This document shows positions 23,246 through 36,347 of a stretch of 64,000 bases of DNA, one piece after another (position 1 is the first letter of the stretch; each line of letters opens with the position of its first letter). The stretch is from contig WHUX01000176.1 in NCBI GenBank assembly GCA_015179025.1, forward strand, positions 46,077-110,076, read 5' to 3'. Source of the DNA: Terfezia claveryi (lineage: Eukaryota; Ascomycota; Pezizomycetes; Pezizales; Pezizaceae). Position numbers and translations under genes: made by a program. The notes beneath the pieces were generated by a model. That model was not told the DNA's origin. It saw only the letters and a program-made list of their open reading frames with translations, and did not search any database.

Positions 23246-24700
23246 TAATTGATAGTAATATTACCAATCTGTAATCTTAGTAAGGAAGAGTTGTATTTAC
23301 TTAATATTATTTACAACCTATTGAATTGGTTTAGTGTGTCCCTTCTAGGTCTATCTGATAACTTAGAATTTATTCCAAAGCTAATCTTCACTAGTAAAGG
23401 GAATATAGAATTTTTGAAATTCTATAAAGAATTGAGCAATAGTATTGTTCTTAGTTTTATTATCTTTTTAGTAGGAATTGTATAAAACTTTTGCATCTTC
23501 TTCCAAGTACTAACTGAGCCAAATTATAGCTTTTCTAGAGTTTAGATTAAGGTCTTCTATATCTAAAAAAACCTTAGCATTATTAACCCAATTTTTAAAG
23601 ATAGCTGCTTCCTTCCATTTTTTAGTTCTATTATTTATCTTAAGTTTAGGAGCTTTAAGTTTACTACTTCTAAAGAATTAACCTAACGTGGGATCTACAC
23701 TTTGAGATCTTCTCTTATATCTAATAGGAATATAATTGCTATTTTATTTAGATAATTTAAAGTTTAATCCATCTAAATTATCTAGATTACATGATTTTAG
23801 AAAAGCTAACAATTTAACCTTAGCTAGAGTTTTGCTAGATATTAGTAGAGGCTTAAGAGGGAGTGGGGGAATATATTGAGGTTGCTAAGATAGAAGCATA
23901 GTATTAGATATAGTAGTACTAGTAAAGTTCTAAAATGAGGTTGTTTGAGATTTAGTACTAGTACTTATGTGAGATCTATAAGGGGCTGAAGGGCTTCTTA
24001 GAGAAGAAAAGATTAGAGAACATAGTTTCTAGTACTAAGAGGAGGAACTAGATCTACAGAACATATTTAGAAGGTTCTTAGGTAAAAACATTTTATAGAG
24101 TTTCTTTTTTACTTAAGATAGAAAACTTAGATAAGCTTTCTTAGCTTTCTGTAGTACTATAGGAATGTCTTAATGATTTGACCTACATCTTGCTAGTTTT
24201 TCTAGCATGATGGAAAATTGTTTTGAAACAGTTTGTTTCTTAAGTTCTTAAACTAATTCTGAAGTAGTCTTAATTAATTAAATAAATTTTATATAATCAT
24301 TACTAAATATTTTTGTCTTAGATTTATACTAATAATAGAATATAGACATAGAATCAATTATTATAAATAATTTATTTTTGTCTTTAGGTGCTAACTAGAA
24401 AGATTTTTGAGGCTTGACTAAAGTAGGTTGTTAAAGAACTAATTTTGAATATTTTCCTTAAGTTGATAATTTAGGAGTTTTCTCTTCCATTAGATACTCT
24501 TCTAAATCCTTATCATCCTATTCGAGTTTGTCATTTTCTTCTGCTCTAGAGGATTGTCTAGATATAGTTCTGGAACTAGGATTCAGTTTGAAAAGAATAA
24601 ATTTATAGTCTAAACCTAAGTCTACTAGAAGTTCTAAAAATTGATAGTAATTCTGATGCCATTAAGGCTTGCTTAATTTCATTTGTAAAGCTTTTGCTAA
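23246..24700 (-). pseudogene. gag relic of a further retroelement (H)
   Basis: The reverse strand from 23620 to about 23262 reads through stops as a gag core: KWKEAAIFKNWVNNAKVFLD, then KAIIWLS*YLEEDAKVLYNS, then AQFFIEFQKFYIPFTSED, and W-NKF-VIR. The spacing of W, L and YLE.A fits the retrotransposon gag family. Upstream (to about 24700) the same strand is Ser/Lys-rich with an acidic run, as in an N-terminal gag region. I see no pol for it. It differs from the gag of D4 and E3, and D2 adjoins it. Span and left limit are approximate. Confidence 0.5.
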
Positions 24701-27010
24701 TATTCTGAAACCATGGGATTACTAAAGAGGCTAGTACTAAATAACTAGTACTGATAGAAATTTGATAGTGTTTTCTAGAATAATAAGGGAGAATAGTGAC
24801 TTACTAATTCATAGGCCTTATTAAGTTTGGGTTCTGAAGTAGTTAGAGTAGTTTAAAAGAGTTAACTAGAGTATCTAGATAAGGTTTAAGAGGAATTAGG
24901 AGTGATCAAACTCTAGTAAAAAGGAGAAAGTTTTTAAAGGTAGTTTGCAGGTAAAAGAAATATAAGTATAGGCCAAGTTAGGAGAGGTATTCCTAAGATG
25001 AATACAGCTCTACTAACATAGTTTTGCAGCTAAGCATACTGTCCAGGTCTTATATAGAAGTCGTAGAAAACAGGTAACTATTTGTATATTTAGAGAGTAT
25101 TCAAAAGAGTCATAGAGGTTTAGAGAAATAAATATTACTAGTATAGCTTATATATTCTAATGTTGTTCAACTAGGTAGTACTGAAAAAGATTTTGTTCTA
25201 TTTGGAGGCTATAGAAATAAGATCATTAATAGACACTAGATTTCTATATCTATAAGTCTAAATGAACTCATAAAAGAATAATCATTAAAACTTATTATGA
25301 TACTTGATCAGAATAGATACAAGATGGCTCATTCTAAATATGTTTTGTATTATAGATGATACTAGAAAAAGTAATAGAAATAAGGCTAATAATAGAAGAG
25401 AGAATAAAATATAACATTAGTTACTAAATAAAATAAGTAAAAAAAAAGATAATATTAATATATAAGTAATCTATATACTAATCCAACTAAGGGAAATACC
25501 TAAATAAATAAAATACATACAAAATATCTAATAAAGAAAATCCTAAAAGTAGCCAAAAAAATTCCAATATTCAAATAAGACTATAGTAAAAAGAAAACAA
25601 GTATTCCTTATATAGAGTTTGGGAAGAAACTTATAGAATAGAGGTCTTTATTTAGAGGATTAGTTAAAAGACTACCTTTTTAAGTTTGATAGCTTGTTGC
25701 TATTATTGTAATTACTGCTGTTACTATTGTTACTATTGTTAAGGCTATTACTATAGGTAGATAGAGGAGAATTTAGAATTTACTTAATATCTATTTTGTT
25801 ATTTACTAATTATTAGTAGAGAGAACAGATACTATTTTTAATATATTTAAAGTCATTATATAGTTCTTTAACTACTAGTTAGTTAAAGCTAACTATACCT
25901 ATGAAGGCTACTACTTGGATGATAAAGAAGGTAATAGTACTAAGAAGGATAGTTAAAGTATTATAGTTAAAGGGGTTCTACCTAGTAGCCCTAATATAGA
26001 ATATATCTATACTATTTTTATTATTTTGCATTTTATAAATAGAATGATTTTATTCTATACTTATGATATAGATAGAGCCTAAGGCAGCTATAATAGTAGA
26101 GACTAAGATACAAAAAGAGAATTTAGAAACAGAAGTTTTCTTCTTTTTCTTAGAGATGTAGGAGGTAGTAAAGGAGGCAATAGGAGATAAAAATAGTAGG
26201 TTCTCTATATATTTTCTTATAGAAAGGATGCTTGTAGGATAGAAAGTGGTTAAGGTAGATAGTACTAGTTGTCTATAAGGGTAAGGGGTTTATATACTAG
26301 ATATATTAGTACTAAACTAATTTATTTCAGAATCTTCTCAATCTAATATATTAGAAAAGAAAATACTTTATCTCCAGTATCTTTAGAGATAGTATTACTA
26401 CTAGAGACAAAATATATCTCTATAATTAGTAGAATATCTCCTAGTGTCTTCAGAAGATACTAGAAGATATTGAAAGACATATGAAAGCTACTTAAGAGAT
26501 ACCTAAAAGACATAAAAGATACAAAAGATACAAAAGATAACCTAGTATCTCAATACTATATTTTTCTTACTAATATATAAAGTATTTAGAGATGTCTCCA
26601 TATAGACTAGCCTGAGACCAATAGTATAGTTTCTGGTCTATATACTATACTAGAGAATAAGTTTAAATGTCTAAAGTAATTTTTAGATTAAAGGTTAGAT
26701 AAAAGGGGTCAAACATAGCCAGAAGGAGTAAATGGCTATATAGTCAAGAAGATTACTATAACAAAAAGTAGATATCTTACTTCCTAAATATTGAGAAGAA
26801 TACAATAAATAGTAAAAAGCAAAGAGGAGAATAAAGTAGTGCTTTGAAGATGAAATTATGTAAGTATACTATTAGTAGTAAACCTGATTCCTTTTATAGG
26901 AAAATAGTAAACATCTTATTATATAAAGAGAGAAAACTATATAGAGTAGAGAGGTAGATTCTTTTTATAGAAAATCTGATTCATATTTTAATAGTTATGC
27001 TACTATCTAG
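24701..27010. other. AT-rich stretch with no recognisable gene
   Basis: There is no frame longer than about 60 codons and no domain I recognise on either strand. TAG, CTA and TATA are very frequent, as in the mutated elements around it, so it is probably eroded transposon sequence, perhaps more of element H. Short repeats are visible near 26509-26535 (AAAGATAC repeated three times). Confidence 0.5.
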
Positions 27011-28373
27011 TGTAAAGTAAGGTAGTATACTTTATACACAACTCTCTACTACTAGTGGTAGTATTAGAGTTTACTATAGTAAACTATAGATATATGGAAC
27101 CTATAGCTTTTATTTAAAAATTTCTTGCTTATATATATTCTATTGTTGCTTTAGATACAAAAGGTAAGCCCATTAGGCCTATAACTTATTATTGGAATAT
27201 AGAAGGAGATAGACCTATAAAGGGCTTAGAATATAGTAGCTAAATACTTTAATTATGATATATAGCTATGTATTTAAGTCTAGCTTCTATCTCTAGCTTG
27301 AACACTCCACTAACTAAAAGAAATTTAGGGAACTATATACTACCTAAAGTGGAGCAGTGTTAGGGTAGTATTGGCGCAGTACTAGAGCAGTATACCATTA
27401 TTTAACCTATTACATAATTTGAAATCAATATAATAGAAACTTCTAAAAACTACTAGAAAATATAACTGTAAGTAGTTTATCACTCTTTAATTAAGTCACG
27501 CTTATTACTATAATGAAATACATGAGTTACTATATCTATTATTTTTATCTGCTAACCAATACTAGTAGCCTAATAATAGCTTATTTTACTGGGTTAAAAG
27601 TTAGTATATAATAGGAGTTATATTTCATTAGGAAATAGAATATAACTTTTTTACATAGCTCACTTAAAAAAGAGAGTTCTACTCTAGAAAATTAAAGTTT
27701 TATCTTATTGTAAGTTATTATTTAAATATATATTATTATACAACTAAAATTTATAGATACTTTATAATAATAAATAAGTATTTGGTCAAGCTACTAACCT
27801 TTCTAATACAAGTTATTAAGTTTATCACATATTACTAGCAAATATAAAACTTTACAATTGAGTTACCAATTTAATTGTTCTGACCTTAGTAAAGAAGAAA
27901 ACTAAGACTTTAAATATATATCTAAATCTTAAAATATAAGGTATATAGTTAATAACTTCCTATTAACAAGTACTTTTTATTGTAATCTTTAGCTATTATA
28001 TCAAACTCTTTGTTTCGAATTTATTTATAATTCTTCATACTATTGTAATAAAGGTTAATATATCCATTACTTTTTATTACTACTTAAGACTTAATAATAA
28101 AGTACTATATCTTGTTAAAAAATATAATATAAGGTAGTATGCTTTACAAATAACTCTCCACTGCTAGCAGCAGTACTAGAGTTCACTATAGTAAACTATA
28201 AGTGCATAGAACCTATAGCTTCTATTTAAATATTTCTTACTTATACATATTCTATTGTCACTCTAGTTACAGAAGGTAAGCCCATTGGGCCTATGACTTA
28301 TTATTGGAATATAGAGAGAAATGGGCTCATAAGGGGCCCAGCATATAGCAGCTAAATACTTTAATTATAATAT
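27011..28373 (-). mobile_element. Coding-free LTR element F2, truncated
   Basis: Reverse-complement relative of F1, far more mutated. One LTR is at 27011-27655 (edges TGTAAAGTAAGG and ...TTTTTTACA) and the interior at 27656-28122. The second LTR starts near 28123 and breaks off at 28373, where the DNA transposon terminus begins. The interior aligns with the F1 interior and is likewise non-coding. The missing LTR end is not found on the far side of the DNA transposon. Confidence 0.7.
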
Positions 28374-28500
28374 ACATCAGCAAAAATAATATTTGCGTCC
28401 TGTGCGTCCGACGCTTGTAACGCATGGGACGATAACTCAAGATCAGGACGAGAACGCTTGGTTCGTGAGCGTCCCGATGCACTAGGACGCTGCACCTACG
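28374..28500. repeat. Left terminal inverted repeat and subterminal region
   Basis: The first 12 bases CATCAGCAAAAA are identical to the inverse of the right end. They are followed by repeated short words GCGTCC, GGACG and GACGC in both directions up to 28500, candidates for transposase binding (inference from clustering only). Confidence 0.65.
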
Positions 28501-28707
28501 CCTGGGATGCAACATCAATGCTTGGCAGTTGCCGTCGTGTCTGGGACGTCATGGGATGTTGATCACATGCCTGGGACGCAACATCAATTCTTGGCAGTTG
28601 CTCTCACTTCTGGGACGTACTGGGATGTTGCTCACACGCCTGGGACGCAAGACCAATTCTTGGCAGTTGCTCTTACGTCTGGAACGCACTGGGACATTGC
28701 CCCCGCA
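28501..28707. repeat. Tandem repeat, 69-bp period, three copies
   Basis: CCTGGGAYGCAASAYCAAT recurs at 28501, 28570 and 28639. Each unit also holds CTTGGCAGTTGC and TGGGACG words. The period is divisible by three, which is why long open frames appear on both strands here. They are not considered genes. Confidence 0.85.
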
Positions 28708-29107
28708 TTTGTAATGCAAGCCTTGATGGCAAGGTATATCCCGACGCATTTGGTCGGTGAACCCCATGTCTTGGATGTCTATGTAAGGTGCGCATGCATC
28801 CCTGATGTTAATCTGAATTGCACAACCATTCATGACGCTGTTCCACTAACGACCTTCTTCACCAACGCTTGCGCACATGTCCGCCCGTCCTCAACTCAGG
28901 CCTCCTTCTGATCTCACGTCCGTAACGCTGGGCTCCCGCCCTTTTACGTCGGGAAAACATCACTCGCCATTGTACAGGTTCTACTTTGATATCGGAATCA
29001 TATGGTATTTGACTTCTAGCTAGCTAATCAATGCACAAAAAAAAACAATAAAAAAAAGCAAAAAATACATATAGCAAAAAAAAAAAACCCCTATAAATCC
29101 TGGGTAC

Positions 29108-30740
29108 TTATTCTTCATCCAGGTCATCTTCATTGTCGCTCTCCTCTTCATCATTGGTCTCCTCGTTTTCATTGGCTTCACATTCGAGGTCGAGTTAGCC
29201 TTGGGTGACTAGTTATGAGTATATAGAAAGACCTAAAACTTACAGAAGTGGTCTTGATCCTTGCCCTGGTCGCTATGCCGCCGAAAGGCGTTGGGAATCC
29301 TTTGCCTCGCAAGCTGAATTGCTTGTGTGGCCTCGTGAAGTTCCTGTGTGAGCTCGGCCTCAAAGGCCGAGGTATCACCGATTTTCAGGGGTTGGTCTGA
29401 TTCCAGACTCCCCTTTTGCAGTAAGGTGGCCAAACGTGTGCGTATATCGGCCTTTATGGCCGCCAATAGAAGCGTACGCACGTTGCTGGGGTGGGCATTC
29501 CAGGTGGCCAAAAACCGTTTATATGTCGCTATACACGTCAGAAAGTTATCTCCCTACGTCGGATTAGAAGTACATACTGACGGTCGTATCATATTTGAAA
29601 ACCTCCGTTTTCGGGGGTTCTACATATACTCCTGTCGTCCATGCCTTTAGGCAATGACGCATCGCAGAGGCCACCAGACAAATGAACACTTCATTGATTG
29701 AATCAAAGAAGGTTGCATCGAAGTTCCCCCGCATTTTAATCGTGACGAAATATTTTCAGAAAATGATCTCCCTGATTTCGGTGGCTCGGAAATGCCTCTG
29801 GTGGGTCTGTATGGGTATTAATCATGTTAGACATGTCAGGCTTCCGACGCTGGAAGGAAGTTTTACCTCTCGTCCATCCTCCCGGCAAATGAAGCGATCC
29901 TGTACTAACAGGTAGTTCACTTGCGTAGCTATCTCACCTTGAGACAGCTTGTTCAACCCGAAGAGCTCCACAATGCTGTGTTTACATTCGTAAACCAGAT
30001 GTGATCTAGTTCGTGAATGTATGCTGCGGAGCTGTGATGCCTTAGATTAAGATCCGACGTTACAGATAGGGAACATTACATACATGGGTGTTTGCTAGTT
30101 TCATACGGTTTAGTACTTGGCCAGTTTCCTGTTGGGCCTTGATCCAGCTTACGGACAACAATTGCTGGATTTCCTCTGCATTGAGCATTGGATTTCCGAA
30201 CAAAGTATAGTCCCGCACATGCAAGGCCGCTCGTGACGTTAGTTCCTTGTATTGCTCTGGAATCGTGAAAAATGACCTTGATTTCGGTCCGACGCGAGGC
30301 GGCTTCGGCACCCTGTGGTCAAGCTGTATTTGATCTTCGGAGTCCAAGCTGAACCTATCACTTAGCGCATTACTCAAACTGAGTCCACTCACACTGGACT
30401 CAGTACGCAGCCGCTCTCTGCCAGCAGAGAGCGGTGGTGGAGAGGACTACATCATGGTTAGCCAGACTCATCCTGATTTAGGTGGGGGCGTACTTACTCG
30501 CTGCCTGGAACTCAGTGGGTGTGCTGTAGAACTTGGTGGGAGCAGTGTACTGTAATCAATGCGCACTTTTCGTGTGGGACGTGCTCTATCCGACGCAGCA
30601 CGTCGTTTGGAGGACTGTGCCAGATGAGGAGGCTGTAGACCAGTCTCTTCATCTTCATCCTCTTCGTCCTCTTCCGTAAGTGCTTGACGTCTAGAGCCAC
30701 TTGGTGAACTTTAGATCTTTTTAGGTCTTCATTCGGACAT
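29108..30740 (-). pseudogene. Accessory gene of the Plavaka element, multi-exon, DUF6532-like
   Basis: I reconstruct six exons from splice signals and frame continuity: 30740-30498, 30446-30084, 30040-29867, 29806-29578, 29528-29244, 29208-29108. Introns are 35-60 nt, GT...AG; the first has GCTAAC before its AG. The product is an acidic/basic low-complexity N-terminus (EEDEEDEDEE), then an alpha-helical core with PMLNAEEIQQLLSVSWIKAQ, INEVFICLVASAMRHCLKAW and YKRFLATWNAH, and a very acidic tail. The helical core resembles, by memory of its pattern, DUF6532 proteins of fungi; no function is known to me. In-frame stops lie at codon 4, a few codons later, after EIREIIF and in the last exon, so it is probably dead. 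The 35-nt last intron is the least certain. Confidence 0.6.
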
Positions 30741-31144
30741 TATGCACAGGGATGGGGAACAAAGAGGATAACAGGGATATGTGAACAGGGATGGGGATAT
30801 GTGAAAGGGATGGGGATGGCAAGTTGAGGGGAGAAGTCGGGAATTTAGTCCATTGTGTTCATGACCCAGTCTGGGTTGGCACTTCATAACCCGCCTAACT
30901 ACTTCCATTGCTATCTATTTCCTTCAATGGCAACCCTATCTAGATAAACACCCACTCAACCAGACCAAAACCCGACTAATCATAAAAAGACCCTACTAAC
31001 CCTAAATAAATCCGACTAACCCGAAAAAAACCCGAAAGATTAGAAGAGGCGAAAGATTATCCCCGACAGGAAAACAAAAAGAAAAAAAGAAAAAAAGAAA
31101 AAAACCCACCACGACGAAAAAACCACCACGACGTACAAAGTCAT

Positions 31145-32337
31145 TCATGCATGCTGACCATTTATCGTCTCCCAATGGTATTGGGCTGCGTTCAACCCGC
31201 GAACTTTGCTCACTACCCGTCGAATGCCCAAGAGTCGGTTCAATCGAGTAGCCCGACGCCCTACGGCTACCACCTGACGTGCCTTGACGAGTTGCGGACC
31301 AGAGGTAATTTTTGGCCGTTTGAGGTATCGAATGTAGCAGTAATCCTCATCATCGGAATCGATGATGCCTGCATTTGGGAAGAGGCGCTTGTGCTCCTTC
31401 TTGATATCGCTCAGGATTTCCCGCTGGCGGTCCACTCTTCCACGGAGTTCATACTTGCGTTGTTCGAAAGTATGGTCTTTTGTAGGCATCCGACGCCGAC
31501 AGACCCCAGCGACATTGTGTACGTTCGCATCAGAATCCTCGGCAAAATCTTCATATTCGTTCCGGGGGATAAACTTCTCAAGTTCGAAGTAAGGACGGGC
31601 TCGGGGGGGGTATTGGCTCTTGGGGGTACAGAATAGAGTAAAACCATTAGGCGTACCGGGTCACTTTTAGACATTCGGAAAAATGCCTTCACCTCTGCAT
31701 CAGAATGGAGACCGGTATAGTCGGCAGGAAAGCTGAGGTTAGGAGGGTTCGGGTCCTTGAGTGCGCCCAAAATTTCTCGAACCTTTCTATCGGCAGGAAC
31801 ATGAGCTTTGACCATGTCCCAAATCCCGTCTAGAGTCTTTGTCTGAATAACCACTAAATTCCTCCGATCCCGTTCATCCCAGATCCACCCGTTGATATCC
31901 CTATGCTCTGCTATCTTAGGATCATACACCCAGAATGCCACCGCGGTCCCTGCAGCTTCGTCGGCGTCGGAGATGTCGTCTTCTTCGTCGGAGTTCTCGT
32001 GAGCATGTGCCCTCTTTCGAGCACGCTTGATAGCCAGGTTTTTGGAAGTCTCAGAACGTTTTTTCAGGCAATCTTGTAGCAGTGCCTCCAGTGCCTTTTT
32101 GTGGGACTCGGACCCACCAGCCAGTCGATTCCTCATGGAAGTCCTAAATCCAGTTAGGCTGCGAGCAGCAATGATAAGAGCATCTTTCTCATTTTGGCTT
32201 GCTGAGGCCCAACTTCGGATTGAATGTTGGGCACAATAGTCCTTGACAGCATTGCGCCATGATGTGTAGTCGGCATCTCGAGTGTCCCACCCCAAGTCAG
32301 TCTTCGAGTTCTGAATTAGGTTTTTAGGAGTAACCAT
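31145..32337 (-). pseudogene. Accessory gene 2 of the Plavaka element (about 397 aa, one frameshift)
   Basis: Open from ATG 32337 (MVTPKNLIQNSKTDLGWDTR) to the run of eight G at 31603-31610, where the frame is lost. Adding one base restores an open acidic frame (KFIPRNEYEDFAEDSDANVH) that continues through RRMPTKDHTFEQRKYELRGR to the stop at 31145. It has basic clusters (KRARKRAHAH) beside an acidic stretch (DEEDDISDADE) and a C-terminal Arg-rich region, suggesting a nuclear protein. I do not recognise the family. It is transcribed away from the transposase. The homopolymer frameshift may be a read error rather than a mutation. Confidence 0.6.
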
Positions 32338-33177
32338 TGGGGTTAAATATAGGTCGTGTTAGTCTAGTCTGGGTTAGTCGGGTTGTCTTCCTTATGCGTC
32401 GGGTGTGAGTTTGGGTAAATAGAGGATTACCTTATAGGGAAATATGCCTAAATAAGCGATATCTTGGTGTTGCGCTCAACGCAAAGGTGGCTGTTGTGGA
32501 TACGGTACGTAGAGTAGGAATGATGATTGACATGACTACACGACGGGGTACGCCGGGTCTTTTATACTACATTGGCGATGGCCTTTGAAATCATAACCGT
32601 TTGTGGTCAAACTTCAAAACGAATACAATGTAATGCACCTACCGGGTCATGTCCAAACCCGACGGCACTAGGCTGACCAACTTAGGGTGAATTTGATCAC
32701 AAACGCATGGGTCTATGAATTTACCGGGTCATGTCCAAACCCGACGGCACTAGGCTGGCCAACTTAGGGTGAATTTGATCACAAACGCATGGGTCTAGAT
32801 ACACAATACGGCAATATGCACAACACAAACAACTTCGCTTTAATTATTCCGAGATTTCCGGAGTAATGATTTATAAATAACCCTCTTATATATCTTTTAT
32901 ATATTATGAGTTATGGTGTAGTGGTTTGGGCTTGTGTTTGAGTTGATTTTTTTGTATATGTTTTAAGGCCCACGTTCGATTCTTCTTCCTTTTCTACTTT
33001 TATTTTCATATTTCGCCAAGGAACTCGACGTCGAAACCCGATGGCACTAGACCAACTCCCGACGAGCTAGATCTACCTAAATTCAACCCGACTAGCTAAA
33101 TTTGAAACTGAACTTCTCTTTTTACCACTCACCAAAGAAATAGGAATCTACCCAACTTCGAGATACCAACTGCAAAA
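32338..33177. promoter_or_regulatory. Divergent intergenic region of the Plavaka element, with 82-bp duplication
   Basis: The only space between the minus-strand accessory genes and the + strand transposase, so it should hold both promoters (inference). It contains an 82-bp direct duplication, 32641-32722 and 32723-32804, starting ACCGGGTCATGTCCAAACCC, with very few differences. A shorter echo (CGAAACCCGATGGCACTAG) is near 33030. It also has an AT-rich stretch at 32860-32960. Confidence 0.55.
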
Positions 33178-36100
33178 ATGAATAGCAACAAAAGCCATTG
33201 TCCCTGGTGCAATAGTAAGTATGCTTCTTGGGGAGCATATTCTAATCATCTAGAGAACAAACATCCCGACAAAGTCGGGCAGACATTCACCCCTTCTGTG
33301 CGTCGGCAAACCAACATCCCGCAGCATACAGAGGCCCAGATAGAACAATCAGGCCCCGTATTGACCTACGAAGGTGAGGCTTCTCGCTGACACATTTCAG
33401 ATATTGATCAGGCTAACTCTAGACGGTGAAGGTTATGGCAGTAGGATTTCAGATAATGATGAGGATGACTTAGGTCAAGATATTGATGAGGATGACCTCG
33501 GCCGAATACAACAACTCTATGGAGATTTCGCGCCTGTGCAACATGATGATATTGATGATCCGGCAAATGACTCGGATGCAGAACCAATTCACGAATCATC
33601 CAATTCCCCCCCCACCAACGCATATAATACCGACGTGATTCGGCAGCTGCCGGGCAGATATCACGCTGGCAAACCACTCCGAGACTATCCATTTCGGAAT
33701 CAGCGCTTGGCCGAATACAATCATCTCCATCCATTCCATAATGCACGAGATTATAAGCTTGCCCGGTTTTTCACCCTCAGCAAGGTCCCAAAAACGAGGA
33801 TTGACGATTTCTTCCGGGACAATATTTTGCAGAGATCACCGGCTGGCATTCCGACGTCAAGTGTCTCTTTCAAATCGGGGTACACATTGTGGAAGCAAAT
33901 GGACAAAATGGTTGCGGATCCTGAGTGGAACACAGGATCCGTTCAATATGCGTTAAGACCCAAGTCAGATTTCTACTACCGCAATATAATAGATTGCATT
34001 AAATATCTATTGCGGCAGAGAGCATTTGTGACCCATGTGGTCTGGGAACCGGTGAGGTTATTTAACAAGGATAAGACCGAATATATTCGGAGATGAATAC
34101 AGGATCTTGGTGGTGGGACCAACAGGTATGCACTGTAATTACCCTACTATGGATTCTTACTTACGTCTTACAGAAGCTCATTCCCGTCGGGTCTACACTG
34201 GTCCCTGTCCTTTTAGCGTCGGACCAGACGCATCTCACCAACTTTTCTGGGGACAAGAAATTATGGCCCCTATACATGAGCATAGGGAATATAAAGTCCA
34301 GTATGCGCAATAAACCGACTATGAATGCTTGGATCCCAATTGCACTATTACCCATCCCCCCGAAACGTCTCGACAAAATTCCTGGGAACCCTACGGAAGC
34401 CCAGGAATTGGACGCCCTCCAGGTTACGCATGAGATACTGAGCTCCATTCTCAGTCCCTTAGCCGACGCAAGTCAGCAAGGGATTGACATGGTATGTTGT
34501 GATGAGAAGGTACGCAAATGCGTGCCTAGGTTATCTGCCTGGCTGGCAGACCACATGGAGAATGTCATGATCCATGGAATTCTCTCAAATCGATGCCCGG
34601 TCTGCATTGCCCCACCCAATGAATTTGGGGACCTTCCGGACACACCATACAATACACGGCAGCATTCCCGGTATGCCACGGCATTTCATAAATCCAACCT
34701 GCAGGTGCTAGAATCTGACGGGGTTAAGAGGATCAACAACGCCCTTTGGCATATCCCCAACTGCGAACCTCATACTCTTTTTCGCGGGGATACTTTGCAC
34801 ACACTTCTCCTGGGCATGCTTACCCACCTCATGAAATGGATCCAGGAATTCCTGGATCACGTCGGACGGCTCACGGTATTTGATCACATATGGTCACGAT
34901 TACCCCCCTTCCGGGTTTTACAAGACCAAACAAGGCCTACCGTGCTGTCTCACAATGGCAGGGGAAAGAAATGCGGAATCTGCTACGGGTACTGCTGGCC
35001 GTCTTCACGGCTGCACTAAGCCAGACATCTGACGCTCATATGATCGCTACCCGACACAAGGCATCTTGCCGTAAGGCAATCTTGTGTGTTCGGTATTTAA
35101 CCGATTTTATTCTGGTCGCACAATACAAGGTGCACACCCGGGGACAATACAATCAATGAGGGATTACCTCGAGGACTTTCACAAGTACAAAGAAGTATTT
35201 CTCCGGTTTCGGGCAACCAAGTCCTCCAGGGCCGCCGCGACGATGGCATCGAAAGACCTTCGTGCGGAATATCACCGACTGCTCGCGTCGGATGAATTAG
35301 GTCCTGCCACACCGACTAAACGCCGAAAGCTTCAGGAGGAGCAGGCACAAGAAAATGAGGAATTGGTGAATGACACGCTGACCAGTGGGGCACACTACAA
35401 TTTTCCGAAAATGCATTTGATTTCGCATTTTGCAGATCAAATAGCCAAGTACGGATCACTTCCCCAATATTCGACGGAGATTTGTGAGGCCTCCATAAGC
35501 CTCTGAAAGACGCATACCGGCGGAGCAATCATGTCCATGCCGTGCCCCAAATCATTCACGCTTACACACGGGCACACAGTTTCGCCATGCGGGAAAGGAA
35601 TCTTGAGCAATGGATTCGTGATCTACCAAACATGCCCGACGCAATACTACCATCGTTACTCCCCCACGTCTGAGTTTACATCTGCCTAGCGACGCTGACC
35701 CTGAGATCATGAGAACTAAGTTGCAAGGACAGTTAACTGTAAAAGATATACATGATCTTGAGACTTTGCAGACCCACTACAAACTACCCGACCTATTAAC
35801 GCTTACGGCTAGGTATCTTGCACGGTACCCTTACCGTCAATCATCCGACCCCGAAACCGACGTGGCCCGTCTCATGGATGCACCCCTCGAAGCATTCATC
35901 ACGCTTCAAGTTTCCGTTCCGACCTTTAATGATGATGGACAGATGATACACCATCTACGCTGCACAGGAGGTAAGTTATTCCGCAACCAAGACGAAAGAC
36001 ATGACTGGGTGTTTGTCCGACGTCATAAGTCCTCAAAGGGGAAAGTCCCCGGTGGACTTGACGGCAGGGTTCCTGCCAAACTAAATGCTTTGTTTAAACT

Positions 36101-36347
36101 GCGAGACATAGCAGCCAAAAATACGTACCGCCTTGCTCATGTTTCACTAATGACCATAGTCGGATCATCGACGCCAGACGGCCCAGAGGGGATGGTGCGC
36201 GTCGGGCTGCCATGGAAGAATCATGTGATATCAATTGCAGATATAGAAGGCATGGCCCACCTAGTCCCGATCAAGGATGAGGAGCTTTATATTGTAAACA
36301 ACCGCATTGATCTTCATACATGGAATGATATTCATGACGGAAACTAG
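33178..36347 (+). pseudogene. Plavaka-type transposase with several frameshifts
   Basis: Starts ATG 33178 with a C2H2 zinc finger (CPWC, 12 residues, HLENKH). Intron 33374-33452 (GT...AG, CTAAC inside) joins in frame to an acidic linker (DNDEDDLGQDIDEDDLG). Then come NTGSWWWDQQ, intron 34126-34173, and the family core VPVLLASDQTHLTNFSG with WPLYMSIGNI, CPVCIAPPNEFGD, FPKMHLISHF and a C-terminal LVPIKDEELYIVNNRIDL. These are the hallmark blocks of the Plavaka superfamily. Single-base losses change frame near 34090, in the C run near 34905, near 35140, near 35500 and in the C run near 35662. The protein would cut and paste this element. Confidence 0.75.

Noticed and set aside
24701..27010. Possible additional LTR pair or gene in the AT-rich gap
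   Set aside because: I found no convincing repeated edges, purine tract or domain by eye; mutation is too heavy to call.
28507..28911. 134-codon open frame on + strand
   Set aside because: It lies on the 69-bp tandem repeat (period divisible by three) in the subterminal region; frames are open on both strands for the same reason.
31151..31636. 161-codon + strand frame
   Set aside because: It is antisense to the better supported accessory gene 31145-32337, whose frame is longer and continues across one homopolymer frameshift.
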